Shown here one piece after another: positions 17,306 through 24,312 of a DNA stretch of 52,643 nucleotides. The notes under the pieces were generated by a model. That model was given only the letters and a program-made list of their open reading frames with translations, was not told the origin of the DNA and did not search any database. The position numbers and the translations under genes were made by a program. Every line of letters starts with the position of its first letter. The first letter of the stretch is position 1. This DNA comes from an uncultured Collinsella sp. (GTDB taxonomy: Bacteria > Actinomycetota > Coriobacteriia > Coriobacteriales > Coriobacteriaceae). The stretch is taken from contig CABUOA010000013.1 in assembly GCA_902493145.1 (NCBI GenBank), forward strand, positions 1 to 52,643, given 5' to 3'.

Positions 17306-17728
17306 GTTTTAAGCAATTGCTTAATTTTCAGTAAGCAACAGGGTGCCAAAAATCTACCTACGCGATAATCGCCTTTTGCGGCTACTTGCGCGTTTTGCAC
17401 GCGCTTGAGCCGATTTATTAACGCGATATGAATCTACATACGCGTAGCTGGTATGCAGCCGAGTACAGGCTGTATTTATCGCGGCGATTAACACAGATAT
17501 AGCGACTATAACGGACAAGCGTGTCGCTGTATTTATTCCAGTAGTTCACTTGATCGGTGGACAAGTGGGCTGTTGCAACGAAACGCCAAGCAGGATGGGC
17601 TCTATACGAGGACGCCGCAGGGTAATGGCGGGGGAGTGCGGCGGGCGCTCTGAGAGCCGCTGTGTGACCCCATGTCTCCTTAACTCGATAATTTGTGTTT
17701 CAAGCCACGAATCGGTCGAGCAATTGCC
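17306..17728. other. gene-free spacer with short repeats beside the tRNA
   Basis: No credible gene on either strand. The left part (to about 17560) is visibly AT-richer than both flanks. It holds a perfect 14-bp palindrome at 17310-17323 (TAAGCAATTGCTTA), a repeat AATCTAC(C/A)TACGCG at 17351 and 17431, CTGTATTTAT at 17470 and 17527, and several CGCGATA/TATCGCG words. The right part is ordinary. It marks the left border of the GC-rich insert. Confidence 0.5.
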
Positions 17729-17758
17729 AAAAGAAAGCCCATGCAGGATTGCACGGGC
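17729..17758 (-). terminator. terminator of the immunity operon
   Basis: Read on the minus strand, GCCCGTGCA pairs with TGCATGGGC (9 bp with one G-U) around a 4-base loop, followed by TTTCTTTT. It lies about 115 bases after the histidine kinase stop, so the spacer 17759-17871 belongs to the transcript. Confidence 0.8.
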
Positions 17759-17871
17759 CTTACATCAGATCAAATTTGAGCTAGAAGCACCAAGCGGAGC
17801 AGACGCAACACCATCTCGTCGCGGCCTCGGCGAGCGACATATCGCAGTCGAGGTAGACATCGAGGAAGTCG

Positions 17872-19308
17872 TCAGATCCCGCACAGGGGGACCGCGATGG
17901 TGGCCACCGCGCCGCCCGAGGGGCTGTTGGCGAGCGAGACGGAGCCCCCGTGGGCGCTCGCGGCCTCGGAGGCGACGTGGAGGCCGAGCCCGTAGTGGCG
18001 GCCTCCGTCGCGCGAGGAGCGGGAGGAGTCGTCTGTGAAGAGGCGCTCGCAGCCGCGTTCGAGGGCGGCGGGAGAAAAGCCCGGTCCGTCGTCGGCAACC
18101 TCGATGACGAGGCGCCCGCCCGCGACGTCGCAGGAGACCGCCACGCGCGAGCGTGCGTGCTCGGCGGCGTTGGCCACGAGGTTCGCGGCGGCTCGCGCCA
18201 GGCTGGTTCGGTCGAGCGCGGCCTCGGGCGCGCCCGCGACAGCGGGGCCCGTGGCCGCGTCGAGCGTCACGCCTCGCACCCGGGCGATCTGGGCGGCCTC
18301 GGCGAGAACCTGCTCGCAGAACTCGGCCGGCCGCATGGGGGCCCTCTCCGCCCCGCTGGACCCGCGCGAGGCCTCGATGAGCAGGCGCACGTAGCCGTCG
18401 AGCCTTTCGACACTGCCGGCTATGTCGCGCGCGGCGGCCGCGAGGTCGGCGTCTTTCTCGTCTTCCAGCTCCTCCGCCACGAAGTCGGCGTTGGCACGCA
18501 GCACGGTGAGCGGCGTCTTGAGGTCGTGGGCGAGCGACGCCATCTGCTCGCGCTGCCCCCGCTCCGCGGCCCAGCGGGCCTCAAGCGACTCGGCGAGGGA
18601 GGCCCGCATGGCGTCCATCGCGGCGAGGACGTCGTTCACCTCGCGCACGTTGGTGCTGCCGACCGCGAAGTCGAGCTCCCCCGCGCCGACGCGACCCGCC
18701 GCTTCCGCGAGCGGCGCCATCTTGCGCGAGATCACGCGGCTCGCGCGGCGCGCCACGAGCGCGAGTGCGAGCGCGCTTCCCGCCGCAGCGCCGACGAGCA
18801 TGAGGCTCTGCGGGTTAGGAAGCAGGCCGGCGAGGTCGCGCGAGGCCCACTGCGGCAGGTACTCGCTGACGAGTGCGCAGGCCCCGCCGCCCTTGAGCGG
18901 GAACGCGGCGTAGGTGAGGCCCGAACCCCCGCCCTCGATCTCCACTGTGCCCGGATCCGCGGCGAGTGCCGTACGGGCCATTTCCTTCGCGTCCTCGAGC
19001 CGCGTGCCCTCGAGGTCTGTCATCAGCACGTATCCGTCCTTGTTCAGGATGAGGTAGCGGTACGCCGTCGGCACGTCCTGCTGCCCGCAGACGCCATCGC
19101 GTGCCAGGCCCTCCGCGACCTCGCGCGCATTGGCCGGCCCCCAGCTTGCCTCGTAGACGACGCCCGCGTTGATCGCCAAGGAGAGCACCATGAACGAGGC
19201 GAGCCACGCCGTGGCGACCGCCGCGAACGCGTAGGCGAAGTAGCGCGCGATGACGAAGGAGAGCGGCATGCCCCCGCGACCACGCGCCCCGATCCTCAGA
19301 GCTGCCAC
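17872..19308 (-). CDS. sensor histidine kinase
   Basis: Membrane sensor of a two-component system. The start used is a GTG overlapping the regulator stop by 13 bases; an ATG at 19269 is an alternative. Transmembrane helices lie near residues 17-50 and 168-188, flanking a roughly 115-residue extracytoplasmic sensor domain. A HAMP-like segment follows, then the phosphoacceptor His261 in SLAHDLKTPL. The ATPase domain has an N box around NLVANAAEHA, then DDGPGF (G1) and HYGLGLHVA (G2). It closes the operon with the ABC transporter, so it probably senses the peptide or envelope stress that the transporter relieves. Codon use is strongly GC-biased. Confidence 0.9.
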   Translation of the reverse strand: MAALRIGARGRGGMPLSFVIARYFAYAFAAVATAWLASFMVLSLAINAGVVYEASWGPANAREVAEGLARDGVCGQQDVPTAYRYLILNKDGYVLMTDLEGTRLEDAKEMARTALAADPGTVEIEGGGSGLTYAAFPLKGGGACALVSEYLPQWASRDLAGLLPNPQSLMLVGAAAGSALALALVARRASRVISRKMAPLAEAAGRVGAGELDFAVGSTNVREVNDVLAAMDAMRASLAESLEARWAAERGQREQMASLAHDLKTPLTVLRANADFVAEELEDEKDADLAAAARDIAGSVERLDGYVRLLIEASRGSSGAERAPMRPAEFCEQVLAEAAQIARVRGVTLDAATGPAVAGAPEAALDRTSLARAAANLVANAAEHARSRVAVSCDVAGGRLVIEVADDGPGFSPAALERGCERLFTDDSSRSSRDGGRHYGLGLHVASEAASAHGGSVSLANSPSGGAVATIAVPLCGI

Positions 19309-19958
19309 TTGTACCCCATCCCCCAGACGGTCGCGATCGGATCGGCGCCGGCCTCGGAGAGTTTCCTCCGGGCGCGGCTGACCTGCATGGATATGGCCGC
19401 GTCGTCGGCGTCGCTCTCCCAGCCGAGCACCGCCTCGCGTATCTGCGCGCGGCTCATGACCTGCCCGGGGTGGCGGGCGAGGTACTCGCAGATGGCGTAC
19501 TCGGTGGGCGTGAGCGGCACGGCCTTGTCGCCCACGGCGAGGCCGCGCGCCCCGAGGTCGATCCGCACCTCCCCGAAGGAGAGGGCGTGCGAGCGCGGCC
19601 GGCGCTCACGGCGTAGATGGGCCGCGACCTTGGCGCGCAGTTCCGCGGCACCGAAGGGCTTGCGGACGTAGTCGTCGGCGCCCAGGCCGTAGGCGGCCAC
19701 GGCATCCTCCTCGGCCACGCGCGCGGTCAGGAAGACGATGGGCCCGTCGAAGTCCGGGCGAATCTGCCGCACGAGCTCGAAGCCGTCGAGCCCCGGCATC
19801 ATGACGTCGCAGAGCACGAGGTCGAAGCGCGAGAGGTCCATCCCCGGGACCGCCGTCGGGTCCGGCGCCCTGACGACCTCATGGCCGTCGCGGCCGAGGA
19901 CGCGCGCGAGCGCGTCGAGGATCGCCCGTTCATCATCCACTGCCAGTATCCTCGCCAT
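19296..19958 (-). CDS. OmpR/PhoB-family response regulator
   Basis: A 220-aa regulator with an N-terminal receiver domain (acidic pocket DDE at 8-10, phosphoacceptor Asp51 in LCDVMMPGLDG, conserved Lys in VRKPFG) and a C-terminal winged helix (LTPTEYAICEYLARHPGQVMSR). The ATG at 19958 has a clear GGAGG 6 bases upstream; longer in-frame starts run into non-coding sequence. It probably activates the lanFEG-like operon it belongs to. No direct-repeat binding site was identified with confidence. Confidence 0.92.
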   Translation of the reverse strand: MARILAVDDERAILDALARVLGRDGHEVVRAPDPTAVPGMDLSRFDLVLCDVMMPGLDGFELVRQIRPDFDGPIVFLTARVAEEDAVAAYGLGADDYVRKPFGAAELRAKVAAHLRRERRPRSHALSFGEVRIDLGARGLAVGDKAVPLTPTEYAICEYLARHPGQVMSRAQIREAVLGWESDADDAAISMQVSRARRKLSEAGADPIATVWGMGYKWQL

Positions 19959-20002
19959 GTTGACCTCCTGAAACTCTCGTCGGAATTGTACTAGCGCCGC
20001 AC

Positions 20003-20404
20003 TCAGCGGTCCAGAGCCCTGCGCGCAGCCGCGGGCGCCTCGGCCGCGTCGCACGCGCGGTAGCGCACGCCCGAGCCGCCGCGCGCCTCGATCTCGAGCC
20101 GGCCCTCGCCGTCCGACTCCCGCCCGAAGAAGATGAGCTGGAGCTCTCGGACATTGCCTCTGTCGTCCGCCGCGTCCACCAGGTAGACGTAGTTTGCCCC
20201 CGCCCCGGTGGCGTCGGCGTAGGAGCTCGCGCGACTGCCGGACTCGGGCGCGGGCGCCAACATGGCGATCTCAGGGTTGGGCAGCACGCGGTCTGCGATC
20301 GAGCGCAGCGCCGACCCCCAGCCGGCGTCGAGCAGGGCATTCCCGCCCAGAAGGAGCGCTGCGGAGAGGAGGGCGAGCATGGCGGCGAGCGGCCTCCTAC
20401 GCAT
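20003..20404 (-). CDS. small exported protein, YxeA-like (DUF1093), tentative
   Basis: A 133-aa protein with a basic N-terminus (MRRRPLAAM), one hydrophobic segment to about residue 27 (signal peptide or anchor) and a small outer domain. The pattern YVYLVDAADDRGN, then LQLIFFGR, then a C-terminal APAAARRALDR resembles YxeA/DUF1093 proteins, which often accompany lantibiotic-immunity ABC transporters and their two-component systems. The match is by eye. Its start overlaps the permease stop by 8 bases. A role as an accessory immunity or sensing protein is inferred from position. Confidence 0.6.
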   Translation of the reverse strand: MRRRPLAAMLALLSAALLLGGNALLDAGWGSALRSIADRVLPNPEIAMLAPAPESGSRASSYADATGAGANYVYLVDAADDRGNVRELQLIFFGRESDGEGRLEIEARGGSGVRYRACDAAEAPAAARRALDR

Positions 20405-21206
20405 CTGCCCTCCCGTCCTCGAAGCGGCAGAACCAGGCGAGAAGGACGGCGTCGGCTGCCAGGGTGAGCACGAGGCCAGCGAGCGCAGTCGTGAGGAGTG
20501 GGCCCGCCGCGCGTACGGCGTCGATGAAGGCCTCAACCCCGAGCGACCCCAGGCGCGCGGGCCAGGCGAGCGGCACCCAGCTCAGGGGCGTCGCCAGGGC
20601 ACCGGTGAGCTCGCCGGTCATGAGACCGTGCGCAAGTCCGCCCACCGAGAAGAACGCGAGGAGCATCCCCGCCGCGCCGGCGCCGATGACGGCGTTGCGG
20701 CCGAGGCGCAGGGCCACGCCGAGCCCCAGCGCGTAGAGGGGCAGGCTGCCCAGCACGATGCCCGCCCAGGCGGCCGCAAGCGGAGTGGGCCCGAGCGGCA
20801 GGCGCCCGGCGACGGCGAGCACGGCCCCGAACACGCCGAGCGCCACGGCCAGCGCGCCCGCGCCGAGCGCCGCAAGGGCGAGCAGCTTCGCCGCAACGGC
20901 GCGCCCGCGCGAGGGGACCGCCATGAGGTTGGCGAGGCGCCCGGCAGCGCGCTCCTCGTCCACAGCGAGCCCGCAGACGATGGCGGACATGAGCGGCATG
21001 AGAGCGCCGAGGAACTGGGCGTAGGCGTCCGCGCCCAGCGCCGGGTCCCATCGGGTTACGGAGAAGTACTCGCCGCAGGCAAGACCGGCTGCCAAGCCGC
21101 AGACGAGATGCGCCGCCGTGAGCGGGGAGCGCGCCAGGCGCAGGGCCTCGGAGAGCAGGGCCCGCGGGAGAGTCATGCGCGGCATCGGGTCGGAGAGTCG
21201 TGTCAT
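20397..21206 (-). CDS. lantibiotic-immunity ABC permease, LanG/MutG-like
   Basis: A 269-aa hydrophobic protein with about six predicted membrane segments, pairing with the preceding permease. After the N-terminus it has RALLSEALRLARSPL, as in MutG/EpiG-type subunits, then FSVTRWDPALGADAY and VDEERAAGRLANL. Two ATGs are possible: 21206, with GAGAGG 8 bases upstream, and 21212, which overlaps the upstream stop. I chose the first on spacing. Very GC-rich. Confidence 0.8.
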   Translation of the reverse strand: MTRLSDPMPRMTLPRALLSEALRLARSPLTAAHLVCGLAAGLACGEYFSVTRWDPALGADAYAQFLGALMPLMSAIVCGLAVDEERAAGRLANLMAVPSRGRAVAAKLLALAALGAGALAVALGVFGAVLAVAGRLPLGPTPLAAAWAGIVLGSLPLYALGLGVALRLGRNAVIGAGAAGMLLAFFSVGGLAHGLMTGELTGALATPLSWVPLAWPARLGSLGVEAFIDAVRAAGPLLTTALAGLVLTLAADAVLLAWFCRFEDGRADA

Positions 21207-21211
21207 GGCCA

Positions 21212-21982
21212 TCACCTCTCCTCGGAGCGCGCGAACCAGGCCGCGCCCGCCGCCGTGAGCGCGGCGAACGCGAGCGCGCAGACCGCAAGGCCCGCCAGCG
21301 TGAGCATGCCGTCCGACGCGAGCGCCTCGCCGAGCGCCATGTCCGCCGCGAGTGGCTCGCCGCTCGGCAGCACGGGAATGAAGCTCGTGGGGATGACCAT
21401 GCTCGCCGACGGCGGAAAGAGCTGCGGCAGTGGCACCAACGACCAGGCGAACCCACCCACGAGCTGCGCGGCGAGCGGGCAGAAGATGCCCGCGAGCATG
21501 CCGAGCCGCGCCGTGAGGAAGAGCCCTGCGGGGATCATCCACGCCGCGGTCACCGTGTTGGCGAGCGCGCAGAGGAGCATCGTGAGCGTGCCCGCGGCCG
21601 TGAGGCCCTGCGAGGAGAACGCCGATCCCGCGAGGTAGATGCCGAAGACCACGAGGTTCGAGAGCGTGCAAAGAGCGAGGCACCAGAGCGCCTTGGCCCA
21701 CCAGGCACGCCCGAGCGGGAAGCCCAGGCCCAGAAGCCCCCGCATCCGCGTGCGAGCATCAGCCCGCGCGACGCACGCCACCACGAGCGAGAGACACACG
21801 GGCAGGAAGAGCGCGTACCAGTAGTTCCACGCGCTGAAGATCTGCACGCCCCGGTAGGGCATCGCGCCGAGCAGCGGCATCGGCAGCGCCATGAGCACGG
21901 CCAGGCGAACCGGCGCCGCGTGGCGCGATTTCAGGGCCTCGGCGCGCAGGGCCGCGAGCAGGCCGCCTTTCTCACCCGTCAT
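21212..21982 (-). CDS. lantibiotic-immunity ABC permease, MutE/EpiE-like
   Basis: A 256-aa polytopic protein of the MutE/EpiE permease type. The N-terminal RAEALKSRHAAP, the first-loop NYWYALFLP and several hydrophobic helices fit the family, whose members expel lantibiotics from the membrane to protect a producer or a resistant neighbour. The start overlaps the ATPase stop by 4 bases (ATGA). No lanthipeptide precursor or modifying enzyme (LanM, LanB, LanC) is present nearby, so the system may be stand-alone resistance. Confidence 0.85.
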   Translation of the reverse strand: MTGEKGGLLAALRAEALKSRHAAPVRLAVLMALPMPLLGAMPYRGVQIFSAWNYWYALFLPVCLSLVVACVARADARTRMRGLLGLGFPLGRAWWAKALWCLALCTLSNLVVFGIYLAGSAFSSQGLTAAGTLTMLLCALANTVTAAWMIPAGLFLTARLGMLAGIFCPLAAQLVGGFAWSLVPLPQLFPPSASMVIPTSFIPVLPSGEPLAADMALGEALASDGMLTLAGLAVCALAFAALTAAGAAWFARSEER

Positions 21983-22707
21983 GCCGCCACCTCCCCGCGC
22001 CCTCGTCGCCCTTCCCGACAGAAGCTCATGAAGAGTTCCTCGAGGTCCTGCTCGGGACGAAGCGCATCCTCGTAGGCAAGGCGCCCCCCGCAGATGATGC
22101 CGATGGTGTCCGCCATCTGCTGCACCTCGGAGAGGATGTGGCTCGAGACGATCACCGTCGTGCCCGCCGCCGCGAAGCCGCGGATCTGGTCGCGCAGTTC
22201 CTCGATGCCGATGGGGTCGAGGCCGTTGGTGGGCTCGTCGAGCACGAGCAGGCGTGGCCGGGCGATCAGCGCCAACGCGAGCCCCAGGCGCTGCCGCATC
22301 CCCATCGAGAAGCGCCCGGCACGCTTCTTCCCGGTGTCCGCGAGGTCCACGGCGGCGAGCACCTCATCTATGCGGCTCTCGGGAAGGCCCAGCAGCGTGG
22401 TGCGCACGCGCAGGTTCTCGCGCGCGGTGAGGTTGGGGTAGAGCGGCGCTTCCTCGATGAGGCTGCCGATTGCGTAGAGGTCCTCGCGGCGCCAGGCGTG
22501 CCCGGCAAAGAGGATCTCCCCGGCCGTCGGCCGCAGCATCCCGCAGATCATCTTGAGCGTTGTCGACTTGCCGGCGCCGTTGGGACCGAGCAGCCCGTAC
22601 ACCTCGCCCTCGCGGATATGAAGGCTCACGTCGGCCACGGCGTCCTGCGCCTGGTCGCCGCGGCCAAAGCGCTTGGTGAGCCCGCGCGTCTCGAGCATGT
22701 AACCCAT
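21979..22707 (-). CDS. lantibiotic-immunity ABC ATPase, LanF/MutF-like
   Basis: A 242-aa ABC ATPase that would power the two permeases downstream. Walker A GPNGAGKST is at 41-49. The signature is SMGMRQ at 134-139, and Walker B is LLVLDEPTNGLD. Where ordinary ABC ATPases have the Q-loop Gln, this protein has Glu86 in GSLIEEAPLY, the 'E-loop' described for LanF immunity proteins. First gene of the operon; AAAGGA lies about 9 bases before the ATG. Upstream is a strong leader hairpin. Confidence 0.9.
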   Translation of the reverse strand: MGYMLETRGLTKRFGRGDQAQDAVADVSLHIREGEVYGLLGPNGAGKSTTLKMICGMLRPTAGEILFAGHAWRREDLYAIGSLIEEAPLYPNLTARENLRVRTTLLGLPESRIDEVLAAVDLADTGKKRAGRFSMGMRQRLGLALALIARPRLLVLDEPTNGLDPIGIEELRDQIRGFAAAGTTVIVSSHILSEVQQMADTIGIICGGRLAYEDALRPEQDLEELFMSFCREGRRGRGEVAA

Positions 22708-22728
22708 GGGTTTATCCTTTCTCTTCCG

Positions 22729-22761
22729 GGCGCGCGGGCCGAGCCACCGTGCCCGCGCGCC
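22729..22761 (-). promoter_or_regulatory. GC-only hairpin in the leader of the immunity operon
   Basis: A perfect 11-bp stem (22729-22739 with 22751-22761, arms GGCGCGCGGGC and its complement) has an 11-base loop and ends about 22 bases before the first ATG. No T-run follows it on the minus strand, so it is not a plain terminator. An attenuator or mRNA-stabilising role is possible. Confidence 0.55.
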
Positions 22762-23103
22762 TTACCTTTCGGGTTCACCATCCATGGTGGGGCGCGTTTC
22801 TAACGAAGCCGTAACGGCCGTTGGGTTCTTTTAGCGCCAACCCTTCTCGACCCGCACATCATGATTAATTTGCTTAAGGCAACAACTTTCCCGATCGATG
22901 TAATCACCGAATCAAAACGTGTACATCAGCCATCAAAGATGCCGAAAAATGTCATATTTGAAGGCTGATGTACACAAATGCAGAATCCCGCATAACCCAG
23001 TAGCATCCTCCATATGTCTGGACTCTCTATGCTTACGCTGGATAGACATCGCCGGAACGGGTATAGTATCGAAAGTTTTGTCGTTAACCAGCGGGGGAGT
23101 CCT
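22762..23103. other. intergenic region between island and pgsA-like gene
   Basis: Divergent spacer. The part next to the island is GC-rich and should hold the minus-strand operon promoter; I found no convincing hexamer pair. The central part is AT-rich and includes TTGCCTTAAGCAA (minus strand, near 22880). A 13-bp inverted repeat lies at 22919-22975. A -10-like TATAGT at 23062-23067 may belong to the plus-strand gene. Confidence 0.4.
22919..22975. repeat. 13-bp inverted repeat, possible operator
   Basis: GTGTACATCAGCC at 22919-22931 is repeated perfectly in inverted orientation at 22963-22975, separated by 31 AT-rich bases. It lies between the immunity operon and the pgsA-like gene. It may be a regulator site, a loop-forming pair of half sites or an old insertion edge. 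Confidence 0.5.
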
Positions 23104-23808
23104 GTGGGCATCAAAAAGAAGATCAAAAAGGAGCTTATCGGCACTTCCGATTACCCGTCGAATAAGATCTTTACGATCTCCAATTTCATCACCTTTACGC
23201 GCCTGATCCTCACCCTGGTATTTCTTTACCTGTTTGTGACGGATAACAACCGCGTCATCGCCATCGTTATCTACGCCGTTGCCGCCTCTACCGACTGGAT
23301 GGACGGTCAGATCGCCCGCATGACCAAGACGGTCTCGTGGCTCGGCAAGGTCATGGATCCCATCTGCGACCGTGCGCTGCTGTTCACCGGCGTCTTGGGA
23401 CTGGTGGTCCGCGGAGAGCTACCCATCTGGGTCTGCGTGCTCATTATTGGCCGCGACATCTATCTGGGCATCGGAACGCTTATCGTGCGTCATTATCACC
23501 GTCGCCCCATCGATGTCGTCTTTCCCGGAAAAATTGCCACTGCGCTGCTCATGACCGGCTTCTCACTCATGCTGCTCGGGTTCCCCGTTGTTGACGGCCT
23601 GCACCTTCTACCTTCGACCCTCGCGGCATTCCCGGGTCTCAACGGAAGCTCGGTGCCCCTCGGCATCTTCTTTGTGTATGGCGGCGTGATCTTCTCTATG
23701 CTCACTGCTGTCATCTACTCCATTAAGGGCGGAGCAGCCATTAAACAGGCTCTCGCGCATCCCGAGGACGAGGACATCGACTTTCTGAACCCCGAAATCG
23801 AAGACTGA
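23104..23808 (+). CDS. CDP-alcohol phosphatidyltransferase family protein
   Basis: A 234-aa membrane enzyme that transfers a phosphatidyl group from CDP-diacylglycerol to an alcohol. The motif DG-x2-AR-x8-G-x3-D-x3-D is complete (DGQIAR, then G, DPICD). The GTG at 23104 follows GGGGGAG; a longer in-frame start exists but lacks a ribosome site. A second family member, the likely true PgsA, is at 43905-44543, so this one may use another alcohol (inositol phosphate or glycerol phosphate) or make cardiolipin. Its position before the FHA/MerR pair resembles mycobacterial pgsA2-garA-Rv1828. Confidence 0.85.
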   Translation: MGIKKKIKKELIGTSDYPSNKIFTISNFITFTRLILTLVFLYLFVTDNNRVIAIVIYAVAASTDWMDGQIARMTKTVSWLGKVMDPICDRALLFTGVLGLVVRGELPIWVCVLIIGRDIYLGIGTLIVRHYHRRPIDVVFPGKIATALLMTGFSLMLLGFPVVDGLHLLPSTLAAFPGLNGSSVPLGIFFVYGGVIFSMLTAVIYSIKGGAAIKQALAHPEDEDIDFLNPEIED

Positions 23809-23874
23809 TTCGTTGGGGTATGATTACGTACGGTTCATTATTTGCGGCTCGTCCGCGATAAGTTAGGGGTTGTC

Positions 23875-24309
23875 ATGGACAACATGGTTAACAATATGCC
23901 TCAGAATGATAAGACTGCTGACGCTACCTGCGTATTCCGCGTGCCTTCAAGCGACGTCACCGTTCCCGACCTCATGGCCAACGTGCGCATCACCGCCCCC
24001 GTTCTGTCCATCGTCAAGGGTCCGCAGACTGGTGCCGCCTTTGAGCTCGAGGACGACGTGACCACCATCGGCCGCGATCCTGCGAACGGCATCTTCCTCA
24101 ATGACATGACCGTTTCGCGCAGCCACGCGCGCATTATTCGTGAGGGGCTCCAAGCTCGCATCGAGGACTTGGGCTCGCTCAATGGCACCTGGGTCGACGG
24201 TGCCATCGTCAATGCGGCCCCGCTGCACGACGGTTCTTCCGTCCAGATCGGTACCTTTACGCTCATCTACCACGAGAGCACGCCGGAGCGCATCGAAACC
24301 GGTGAGTAG
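23875..24309 (+). CDS. FHA-domain protein, GarA/OdhI-like
   Basis: A 144-aa protein with a disordered N-terminus and one forkhead-associated domain (about 48-130) that binds phosphothreonine: TTIGRDP, SRSHARI and LGSLNGTWVDG are the classical loops. The N-terminal DATCVFR lines up with ETTSVFR of mycobacterial GarA, the stretch phosphorylated by PknB/PknG; here Thr18 is the only Thr left in it. GarA/OdhI switch 2-oxoglutarate metabolism when phosphorylated. The MerR gene follows directly, as in mycobacteria. Confidence 0.85.
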   Translation: MDNMVNNMPQNDKTADATCVFRVPSSDVTVPDLMANVRITAPVLSIVKGPQTGAAFELEDDVTTIGRDPANGIFLNDMTVSRSHARIIREGLQARIEDLGSLNGTWVDGAIVNAAPLHDGSSVQIGTFTLIYHESTPERIETGE

Positions 24310-24312
24310 GGC

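Larger units (their letters stand above)
17700..22770. other. putative acquired GC-rich island (antimicrobial-peptide immunity)
   Basis: The six minus-strand genes here are far richer in G and C than the flanks (46 of 60 bases in the sampled line at 18721, against 34 of 60 at 42301). Phe is almost always TTC, whereas core genes often use TTT. The block interrupts plus-strand housekeeping genes and starts just beyond a tRNA gene, a common integration target. I see no integrase, transposase or clear flanking direct repeat, so how it arrived is unknown. Confidence 0.5.

Noticed and set aside
17550..18038. 162-codon plus-strand frame at the island edge
   Set aside because: It crosses the operon terminator and runs into kinase antisense; no ribosome site and Arg-rich composition.
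17950..19671. 573-codon open frame on the plus strand
   Set aside because: It is antisense to the histidine kinase and regulator; the very high GC removes stop codons. Its product is Arg/Ala/Gly-rich without domains.
20262..22075. Several long plus-strand frames opposite the ABC permeases
   Set aside because: All are Arg/Glu/His-rich shadows caused by high GC. The minus-strand frames have family motifs, overlaps and ribosome sites.
17306..23103. Direct repeat of the tRNA 3' end as an island attachment site
   Set aside because: I looked for the last bases of tRNA-Pro near 22760-23100 and did not find a convincing copy; only TTGCTTAA is shared, which is too short.
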